A stretch of 17,097 nt of DNA from an uncultured Prevotella sp. (GTDB lineage: Bacteria > Bacteroidota > Bacteroidia > Bacteroidales > Bacteroidaceae). The notes beneath the pieces are model-generated. The model was not told the DNA's origin. It did not search any database and saw only the letters and a list, made by a program, of their open reading frames with translations. The DNA lies in contig URLQ01000052.1 in assembly GCA_900548745.1 (NCBI GenBank), positions 1 to 17,097 on the forward strand. The letters run 5' to 3'. This document shows, one piece after another, positions 11,916 through 17,097 of the stretch; positions within the stretch are counted from its first letter, which is position 1, and each line of letters opens with the position of its first letter. Position numbers and translations under genes: made by a program.

Positions 11916-12155
11916 TTAGAGAGTTAGTATAGTCCAGATGATCATTGCGATGAAACCACCAAATACTGTGCAAGCCCAGTCAATCCAGTCCCAAGGACAG
12001 CCGTGAAGCTTGTCTTTGAGTTCGAGACATGAGGCTGCGATGATGGCAGAATAGATGGCTGCCCATGGTGACAAGGCGCATAGACCAACCAATAAACCGC
12101 CGATAAGATGTTTGTAGCGGTTGCTTTTCTTTAGAAATGAGAAAATTTTGTTCAT
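11916..12155 (-). CDS. Two-span membrane protein, possibly holin
   Basis: 79 residues. A basic amphipathic start (MNKIFSFLKKSNRYKH) precedes membrane segment 1 (about 17-45, IGGLLVGLCALSPWAAIYSA...). After a charged turn (LKDKLHGCPWDW) comes segment 2 (about 58-79), which ends at the C-terminus. Size and topology fit small phage holins or inner-membrane proteins. It lies immediately downstream of the MuF-toxin fusion, the place where an immunity gene for a MuF toxin would be expected, so that role should be considered; however, I recall near-identical proteins in phages without such a fusion. Upstream is a 106-bp gap without a gene. Confidence 0.55.
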   Translation of the reverse strand: MNKIFSFLKKSNRYKHLIGGLLVGLCALSPWAAIYSAIIAASCLELKDKLHGCPWDWIDWACTVFGGFIAMIIWTILTL

Positions 12156-12249
12156 AACTTGTTGTGTTTTGAAAATTTGTTATTACCTTTGTGGCGTGGG
12201 AGCGACATACTGAAAACCACTGAAAGCAGCCTGCGACGTTGCAGAACCT

Positions 12250-12277
12250 GAGACCAACGGATTATTCCATTGGTCTC
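12250..12277. other. Hairpin overlapping the end of the MuF-toxin gene
   Basis: GAGACCAACGG (12250-12260) pairs with CCATTGGTCTC (12267-12277) with one mismatch, loop ATTATT. The toxin gene's stop (12262-12264) is in the loop. There is no T-run on the bottom strand, so it is not a clean terminator; it may protect the mRNA end or act as an attenuator between head and following genes. Confidence 0.4.
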
Positions 12278-13668
12278 TTGTATTTTCTGAGCTTGCCATT
12301 GACATACCAAAAGATGTAGTCATGGTGATAATCTTTACTGTCCCAAATGGCTTTGTTCCTATCTTGGATTTGCCTTTCCGTAATTGGCTTTCTAAAGCAA
12401 TGGTCTGTTAGACAAACGCAAGCGTGTTGTGCATCAGAAGCATGGTTTGCATTACGACAACAATTCATTACTTTCTCAGGTGATTTCACATCAATATATC
12501 CAAACTCACCTACTTTCAAATCTGGGTTTGCTCTACTGTCTTTTGGAATCATGTCATAGACCTTTCTTCTTCCTTCTTTTGCATTGAAACGAATTTCTGG
12601 ATTGAGGAAACAATCACCATATTCATTGGCAAAAGCCATAGCCACATCTAAAACTCGCTTATAGTCTTCTGCTGTAGAGCAAGCCAAATCGTGTTGTAAC
12701 ACCTTTCCTTTGATGCCAATGTATTTGGTGAAATATTGTTCATCCAAAGGCTTTGCAAGTATCGCATCACGGTCTTCAACAGACAGATTTGTTTTTCCTG
12801 AATCGGTGTACGCATTGGCGCATTTATGTACCAATCTGCAAGCAGCACAAAGTTCATTGTCTGCAACAGGCTTTCTGTCAAGATCCAACTTACCTCTTGC
12901 AATATCACAATCACGACACCGTTTGATGGTATAAGGGTTATAATCAGGAGTTGTCTTTTGCTCCTTTCCTGGATTGAAATGGAAGATACCCTTTGTGTCA
13001 CGTTGCAGCGCTTCCTCGCCCAGTGCCATTGCCTCATCGTGGGGAGTGGCAGGATATTTGGACTTGCGCACCTGCACTACGGTGCAACGACAGTTCCATC
13101 CGTTGGGTGGATAGTATTCCTCCCAGAATGGGTCTGACGGCGGAAGCGTCACGCCATTTAACGCAGCGTGTTCCGGGCGCACCTTACCATCGCCAGCCGT
13201 GCGGTACTGAAGGTTGTATCGGTCGCCGTCCTCCGAGAACCGCTCCCATTTGGCAGCCATCTCCGCAGACGACTGCACGAAGTTGTACTCCGCACGGAGG
13301 TAGTTGGAGTTGTAGGTCTTGTCTATCTTTCTAACATCATTCAAAAAGGCTTCGAATGTCTTTCTATTGCCGTTAGAATCCAGCAAGGACGGGAACGCCT
13401 CGCTCAACTCATGGAATGTTTTCATGCCGGAGAATATGTAGTCCGACCGCTGGAGCCGCTTGCGCATGGCATCGGACATCTCCACCTTTTTGAAAGTGGA
13501 GTCCAGCACACCGGCATGGGCATCGATGAACTTCTGGATTTTCGGCTCGGCCAGCACCTCAATGCGGAACTGCGATCCCTCCAACGAGTAGAGCGTGCGC
13601 ATCATGCCGTCGAACAGTTCGGAGAGCTGCTTGCGTATCTCCTCCTCACGCTCCTTTGACAGCGACAA
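12262..13668 (-). CDS. MuF-like head morphogenesis protein fused to a nuclease-like toxin domain
   Basis: 468 residues from a TTG start at 13668; a CTG at 13737 overlapping the portal stop would add 23 family-like residues. Residues about 100-200 are the MuF (gp30/SPP1 gp7-type) minor head domain: YLRAEYNFVQSSAEMAAKWE, LQYRTAGDGKVRPEHAALNG and the PPNGWNCRC motif. Residues 251-283 hold paired cysteines (CRDC, CAAC, C283), possibly a zinc knot. The C-terminal part (about 310-468) is unrelated to head function. It shows LNPEIRF, NPDLKVGEFGYIDVKSPE (D383, D393, K395) and an ending WYVNGKLRKYKR, the layout of CdiA-C-like nuclease toxins (PD-(D/E)xK or BECR-like). DNA coding for the C-terminal half is visibly more A/T-rich than for the first half. 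The fusion fits the MuF polymorphic toxin class; the toxin may travel in the virion. No dedicated immunity gene is certain. Confidence 0.75.
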   Translation of the reverse strand: MSLSKEREEEIRKQLSELFDGMMRTLYSLEGSQFRIEVLAEPKIQKFIDAHAGVLDSTFKKVEMSDAMRKRLQRSDYIFSGMKTFHELSEAFPSLLDSNGNRKTFEAFLNDVRKIDKTYNSNYLRAEYNFVQSSAEMAAKWERFSEDGDRYNLQYRTAGDGKVRPEHAALNGVTLPPSDPFWEEYYPPNGWNCRCTVVQVRKSKYPATPHDEAMALGEEALQRDTKGIFHFNPGKEQKTTPDYNPYTIKRCRDCDIARGKLDLDRKPVADNELCAACRLVHKCANAYTDSGKTNLSVEDRDAILAKPLDEQYFTKYIGIKGKVLQHDLACSTAEDYKRVLDVAMAFANEYGDCFLNPEIRFNAKEGRRKVYDMIPKDSRANPDLKVGEFGYIDVKSPEKVMNCCRNANHASDAQHACVCLTDHCFRKPITERQIQDRNKAIWDSKDYHHDYIFWYVNGKLRKYKRPME

Positions 13669-13733
13669 AGTCTGCGGCCCATCGCCTAACAGTTGGGCGT
13701 AGCGTCGGTGCAGCCCCAGGTAATCACTGGGGC

Positions 13734-15083
13734 TCAGTCGAAAAAACCGCCGTGTACGTTTTGCTGATGTTTCTTCTTGTTCTTTTCGTCCGGCTCGTTG
13801 TTGCCCTCGTCGTCATCATCATCGTCCCCTCCAGTCGGGAGCATAGGCTGTGCATTGCGTCGCTCCCCGACAGGCATGCTGTATTTCTCTGCAAAGTAGG
13901 ATGGGTCCACCTCGTAGCGGTCGGCGATCATCGTCTCGTATGCCACCTGCTGCTCCGGCGTGTAGTCCACCGCATCGTCCCACTCGAAGCGCAGCCCCTT
14001 GACGGGGAAGCCATGCTTCACCATGCGTGGGATAAGCTGGTTGTTCACGATGTCGCGCAGCATGGTGCAGTCGCTTTCCACCAGGTTCTCGAACACCTCC
14101 AGGTGTGTTTCTGATTGTGAGAGGCTGCTGCCGTCCTCGATGGTCATCGTCTGTCCGATGATGAGCTTTGACAGTTCCGAGTTGGCGCGATCGATGCGTT
14201 TGTCATAGACATTGAAGGCATCGCCCTTGCCACTCTCCACAAATTCAATCTCCGTGTCCTGCCCTGCCACCATGTATTGGCTTGCTCCGGCACCCTTGAG
14301 CATCTGTTCAAGTCGTCCCATCTCCTTGGGGTCGCGTGAGGTGGTGCGTGCAATACGCATCGGCATACCGAAAATCTCGCCGAAGGAATCCCAGAATGCC
14401 AACATGTTTTTCTTCGGAATGGTCTGCGTGGCAGCCTTCAGATACAGGCCGAGATCGTCAGGCCGTCCGGCTTCAATGAGCCAGTCAGAGAATGGGGCTG
14501 AGTGGTAGTCGATGCCCGTAGTCCAGTCCTGCCCGAGCTGTTGAATCACACGGCCGTATTCCGGAATGACATGCTTCCGTGGAATGAGCTTCACATCCGT
14601 ATAGCAAGGACATCCGTCGCCATCGGTGGTGAGGTCGCCAAGTTCGATGAGCGAGTGCCCCCAAAGATTGGCGGCAAGCGCATATTCGAGCAACTGCTTG
14701 AACCAAGCCTGGTCGAAATAGTGGTGTGCCTCCTCGTTCTCGTTACCCTTTGCATCGACCAGTTTGAAGGACTTCGCCATGACGAATCCTACACGCTGGC
14801 GAACACAGCCCGATAGGTGAAGGTCAATATCCACATCGCGGTATATGTCGTAGAGACGTTGGCGGTTCGGGCTGTCCACATTTATAGCCATCTGCCAGGC
14901 GTTGCGCCAGTCGGCAATGTCCCTGCGTGTAAGCGCATCGGTGGTGCGTTGCAGTTCAATGACCATCTTCTTCATGCGCTTGCGGTCAGACGACTTCGCA
15001 AGGTTGAAGTCCCCGTTTGGCGTGTGCAGTATATTTTGACTGCCACCTCCGAACATACCGCTGAAAAAGTTCTTTATATCCAT
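13734..15083 (-). CDS. Portal protein, DUF935 (Mu gp29-like)
   Basis: 449 residues. DUF935 portals form the ring at the head vertex through which DNA enters and leaves. Landmarks: ALTRRDIADWRNAWQMAINV, RQRLYDIYRDVDIDLHLSGC (about 75-94), VGFVMAKSFKLVD, a FDQAWFKQLLEYALAANLWG segment (about 123-143), GHSLIELGDL, IPRKHVIPEYGR, and LSKLIIGQTMTIEDGSSLSQ (about 310-330). The C-terminus carries a low-complexity Asp/Glu/Lys tail (six consecutive Asp, then KKKHQQ), which often varies. It lies between gp36-like and MuF genes as in Mu (29-30). The downstream MuF frame meets its stop with a CTGA overlap. Confidence 0.9.
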   Translation of the reverse strand: MDIKNFFSGMFGGGSQNILHTPNGDFNLAKSSDRKRMKKMVIELQRTTDALTRRDIADWRNAWQMAINVDSPNRQRLYDIYRDVDIDLHLSGCVRQRVGFVMAKSFKLVDAKGNENEEAHHYFDQAWFKQLLEYALAANLWGHSLIELGDLTTDGDGCPCYTDVKLIPRKHVIPEYGRVIQQLGQDWTTGIDYHSAPFSDWLIEAGRPDDLGLYLKAATQTIPKKNMLAFWDSFGEIFGMPMRIARTTSRDPKEMGRLEQMLKGAGASQYMVAGQDTEIEFVESGKGDAFNVYDKRIDRANSELSKLIIGQTMTIEDGSSLSQSETHLEVFENLVESDCTMLRDIVNNQLIPRMVKHGFPVKGLRFEWDDAVDYTPEQQVAYETMIADRYEVDPSYFAEKYSMPVGERRNAQPMLPTGGDDDDDDEGNNEPDEKNKKKHQQNVHGGFFD

Positions 15084-15087
15084 AGCG

Positions 15088-15507
15088 TTACCAGTTATGT
15101 CGTAATTGTTTCTGTGAACCGAATATGAGCAGGTCGCCAGTCGGTGTGCCGTCCTCGTCGGTGGCGAGCGGCAGGTCGGGTATGATTTTTCCGGCTTGCA
15201 CGCCTTCCAGCCACTTTATGGCACGCTCGTAGCGCTCCTTGCGTATTTCGCTGCCCATCTTTTGGGGCATAGCGGCAATCATGTGATAGAGCGCAATGTC
15301 GGCGGCATACATTACCACCAGACGGTTGCGGTTTTCGCCTTCAGCCGAGAACACCGCTTCCGTGTCGTATTTTGGTCTGAGGTAGCCGGCAATCTCCTCG
15401 CAAGCCTCCAGTTCCGCGTTGTCGCGTATCTCCTGCGATGCCTGCGACACGACCTTCAGCGCATTTTCGCCTATGACCACTCTGTAGTCCTCTTCCGTGA
15501 TAAACAT
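15088..15507 (-). CDS. DUF1320 protein (Mu gp36-like)
   Basis: 139 residues. The order FITEEDYRVVIGENALKVVSQ, EEIAGYLRPKYDTEAVF, VVMYAADIALYHMIAAMPQK and RYERAIKWLEGVQAGKIIPDL is diagnostic for DUF1320, the family of Mu gp36, related to head-tail connector proteins. In Mu, gp36 lies later in the structural operon; here it is between the terminase side and the portal, a layout I recall from Bacteroides transposable phages. A very good ribosome-binding site (AAAGGAGG) precedes the ATG by 6 nt. The portal gene starts 4 bp after its stop. Confidence 0.85.
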   Translation of the reverse strand: MFITEEDYRVVIGENALKVVSQASQEIRDNAELEACEEIAGYLRPKYDTEAVFSAEGENRNRLVVMYAADIALYHMIAAMPQKMGSEIRKERYERAIKWLEGVQAGKIIPDLPLATDEDGTPTGDLLIFGSQKQLRHNW

Positions 15508-15521
15508 AATCAGCCTCCTTT

Positions 15522-15752
15522 CTAATGCGTCACATAAATGGCACGACGCTCGATGTCGGCAACCTTTACACCCTTACGGAAGCGGTGCTTCGCAACCAGT
15601 TCGCGGATGGTGCGTTTCGGCACGACCTTCAGCGAGCCGTTCATGTAAATCACATAATACTTCATGCCAAGCAGCTTTGAGAGCTTGTTGGCTTTCTTGA
15701 TGGCACGCTTGCACTGCCATCCCCAGATAATGTCCTTTATTACTTGTATCAT
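15522..15752 (-). CDS. Small basic phage protein
   Basis: 76 residues from the ATG at 15752, only 2 bp after the terminase stop; the open frame continues to 15836 as a shadow. The protein is very basic: MIQVIKDIIWGWQCKRAIKK, then KLSKLLGMKYYVIYMNGSLK and VPKRTIRELVAKHRFRKGVK. An amphipathic N-terminal helix and a beta-hairpin-like centre are likely. It lies between terminase and DUF1320 and is probably a packaging accessory or DNA-binding protein. No family was recognised. Confidence 0.6.
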   Translation of the reverse strand: MIQVIKDIIWGWQCKRAIKKANKLSKLLGMKYYVIYMNGSLKVVPKRTIRELVAKHRFRKGVKVADIERRAIYVTH

Positions 15753-15754
15753 TG

Positions 15755-16201
15755 TTACCAAATGTTTTTGGCGGTCGGTCTTTTGCCGAACACCGGTTTG
15801 AAACTTTCCTGTCTTGTATTGCGCTGGAGTATCCATATTGCGCCTTCATCAGCGTCAGGCGCATCGTCATGCACACGGCTGCCACGCTCCAACGCCAACG
15901 TCTGTTCTATGCCCACCTGCATATCGGGGTCTTCCTTCTTGCGCTCGTTGTACCAGACAAAGCCACGTTCCCAAAGAGGACTGACCGCCTCGATACGCTG
16001 GATTTTGTCTGGCTTCTTTCGCTTGTCGGGCATGATGGGTAGCTGGTAGCCACGCAGCTCACCTTCCACGGCGAACTCGTCCAAAATCACATCCTGCATG
16101 AAGTTCGCTTCCATGAAGAACTGAATAGCCACCGTACAATCATTATAGATGTCTCTTTTCGACCATCTAAGTGGCTTGCTTTCATGTCCTAAAAGCACCA
16201 T
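15755..16201 (-). CDS. Large terminase, C-terminal (nuclease) part only
   Basis: 148 residues covering the C-terminal end of a Mu gp28/TerL-type terminase: FFMEANFMQDVILDEFAVEG (28-47), YQLPIMPDKRKKPDKIQRIE (52-71), VSPLWERGFVWYN and the nuclease aspartate motif HDDAPDADEGAI (111-122). A full TerL has about 450-550 residues with an ATPase domain first; here an in-frame TAA stands directly before the ATG at 16201, and beyond it the DNA belongs to a rightward gene. So the gene is truncated or split: either the accessory gene has displaced the ATPase half, or that half is encoded separately beyond 17097. The isolated nuclease part could still be translated. The first 15 residues may not be native. 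Confidence 0.8.
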   Translation of the reverse strand: MVLLGHESKPLRWSKRDIYNDCTVAIQFFMEANFMQDVILDEFAVEGELRGYQLPIMPDKRKKPDKIQRIEAVSPLWERGFVWYNERKKEDPDMQVGIEQTLALERGSRVHDDAPDADEGAIWILQRNTRQESFKPVFGKRPTAKNIW

Positions 16202-16267
16202 TTATGGCACAAAACCAAGCCTTAATGTGGTTCGTGTGTTTTCTTTAGTGTGTTTGCGTCTGAAAAA

Positions 16268-16318
16268 TTTGTGTAACTCGCTTGAAATATTTATATTTGC
16301 AACACGTTTAACGTTAAA
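16268..16318 (+). promoter_or_regulatory. Consensus promoter with perfect palindromic operator
   Basis: TTTG (16268-16271), a 20-nt spacer and TATATTTG (16292-16299) match the Bacteroidetes consensus. At the expected start lies TTTAACGTTAAA (16307-16318), a perfect 12-bp palindrome, extended to 18 bp with one mismatch. The layout parallels the promoter at 9867, but the palindrome sequence is different. Confidence 0.75.
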
Positions 16319-16319
16319 T

Positions 16320-17072
16320 GTAACGGAAATAAGAAAGGAGAAGAAAATGGCTACAATAGAAATTATAGGAGCATGCGTAGGTATAGTAGCAACTGTACTT
16401 GGCGGTGTGTGGTTTATCGTGAACAAGGCTTTTGGCGTTGGGCGTTTCTCTCATCGTATTGACGAGGTTGATAAACGTACTGTCAATGCTGCCTGTGATT
16501 TGCATGGCAGAGATATAGATGCAATGAAGAGCGATATGCGGACTATAAGAACCGATGTTGCAACTATCAATGCTGCCGTAGAATCACATGGAAAGGATAT
16601 TGATACCGTCAATGACAATATACGGACAATGAGAAGTGACATTGTGGCAATCAAATCGTTGCTTACAATGAAACACAAGGATGCAGCCTCTTTGTTTTCC
16701 ATAAAGAACAGCCCACGCCAACTTAATGGTATTGGCAAGCAGGTTATGAATGACATGAAAGGTGCAGAGTTTTTGGAAGCACACAAAGACTTCTTCTTCT
16801 CGCTGATAGATGCTTACAAGCCAAAAACTGCTTTGGACGTAGAGAACGCAGCCCATGCCGTATGTGTGGCAAGTACGGATAACGATATGTTCAACGGCTT
16901 GAAAAATTTCGTTTATAACTCACCATCTTATATGATAAAAGATGCGAGCGGACAGGAAAGACCATATGATTTGTCATTACCAGATGTGTGTTTCATATTG
17001 AGTTTGCCTTTACGCGATATGTATTTGAAAGAACATCCAGAGATATTGACAGAATAATCGGTAACGGAAATA
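16320..17072. repeat. 12-bp direct repeat flanking the accessory gene
   Basis: GTAACGGAAATA occurs at 16320-16331, just before the ribosome-binding site, and again at 17061-17072, just after the stop. The two copies bracket the coding sequence. They could be remains of the insertion event that placed this gene here, or a shared protein-binding site. A chance match of 12 bp is not excluded. Confidence 0.4.
16347..17057 (+). CDS. Membrane-anchored coiled-coil protein, accessory (moron) gene
   Basis: 236 residues from the ATG at 16347, preceded by AAGGAG at good spacing. An N-terminal membrane segment (about 4-25, IEIIGACVGIVATVLGGVWF) is followed by a basic GVGRFSHR. A coiled-coil region (about 35-110) has two imperfect repeats: HGRDIDAMKSDMRTIRTD and HGKDIDTVNDNIRTMRSD. 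The C-terminal domain (about 115-236) contains FSIKNSPRQLNGIGKQ, FFFSLIDAYKPKTALDVENA and an ending SLPLRDMYLKEHPEIL, a pattern I recall from uncharacterised phage and mobile-element proteins. It probably sits in the inner membrane with the coiled coil and domain in the cytoplasm. It runs against the terminase gene with its own promoter, so it may be expressed in the lysogen; a role in exclusion or sensing is only a guess. Confidence 0.65.
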   Translation: MATIEIIGACVGIVATVLGGVWFIVNKAFGVGRFSHRIDEVDKRTVNAACDLHGRDIDAMKSDMRTIRTDVATINAAVESHGKDIDTVNDNIRTMRSDIVAIKSLLTMKHKDAASLFSIKNSPRQLNGIGKQVMNDMKGAEFLEAHKDFFFSLIDAYKPKTALDVENAAHAVCVASTDNDMFNGLKNFVYNSPSYMIKDASGQERPYDLSLPDVCFILSLPLRDMYLKEHPEILTE

Positions 17073-17097
17073 GTGTTGAAAACCGCCAATGGACATT

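Noticed and set aside
12160..12191. Rightward promoter (TACCTTTG at 12184) antisense to the toxin part of MuF
   Set aside because: The -7 element fits, but there is no TTTG at the right spacing and no rightward gene; likely chance.
13656..15128. Long rightward open frames opposite the portal and MuF genes
   Set aside because: They are antisense shadows of well-supported leftward genes with family motifs.
16202..16426. Leftward 74-codon frame as the missing part of the terminase
   Set aside because: It ends exactly before the terminase ATG but is hydrophobic and unlike TerL; it is the shadow of the accessory gene and its promoter.
1..17097. CRISPR array, diversity-generating retroelement or insertion sequence
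   Set aside because: No regularly spaced repeats with spacers, no reverse transcriptase or template/variable repeat pair, and no IS transposase with terminal inverted repeats were seen in the window.

Overview
This window looks like the left and central part of a Mu-like (transposable) temperate phage or prophage of a Bacteroidales host (Bacteroides, Phocaeicola or Prevotella type). The phage assignment rests on a LexA/CI-type repressor, a MuA-like DDE transposase followed by a MuB-like ATPase, a Gam-like protein, a probable GemA/gp16-like protein, and a Mu-type packaging and head set: large terminase C-terminus, gp36-like DUF1320, DUF935 portal and MuF. The host assignment rests on Bacteroidetes promoters (TTTG-N20-TAnnTTTG) and on protein resemblances recalled without a search. 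Transposable phages of this kind are known from Bacteroides (for example Hankyphage). No diversity-generating retroelement is visible here.

Layout. 1-500: degraded serine-recombinase remnant. 500-1700: mostly non-coding and G-rich, with one small gene with its own promoter and terminator (1095-1328), two clusters of short repeats and a G-tract block; this may be near the phage left end, but no terminus could be fixed. 1714-2500: leftward repressor gene and a palindromic promoter switch. 2524-9847: rightward early operon (small protein, structured RNA, Ner-like DNA-binding protein, transposase A, ATPase B, a second RecA-like ATPase, DUF4406-zinc protein, GemA-like, Gam, zinc-finger and HTH proteins, gpG-like protein). 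9852-10708: a self-contained two-gene accessory cassette (moron). 10707-16201: leftward packaging/head/neck operon, converging on the cassette at a shared hairpin. 16268-17057: a second rightward accessory gene with its own promoter, sitting where the rest of the terminase gene should be.

Most notable points: (1) an exact 33-bp duplication of the repressor's start region inside the repressor gene, placed so that recombination between the copies would leave a six-codon ORF; (2) two face-to-face promoters folded into one 45-bp palindrome, whose core recurs at the accessory cassette 7.4 kb away; (3) a MuF head protein with a C-terminal nuclease-like toxin module of different base composition; (4) a multi-hairpin RNA candidate ending in a tRNA T-arm-like hairpin; (5) a terminase gene cut off by an accessory gene on the opposite strand.

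Inferred logic: the repressor silences the early promoter; when it is lifted, the early operon makes A, B and accessory DNA proteins for replicative transposition, while the leftward operon makes the DNA-packaging and head-neck proteins. The accessory genes carry their own promoters and so could be expressed in the lysogen. All family names come from reading motifs by eye; no database search was done.
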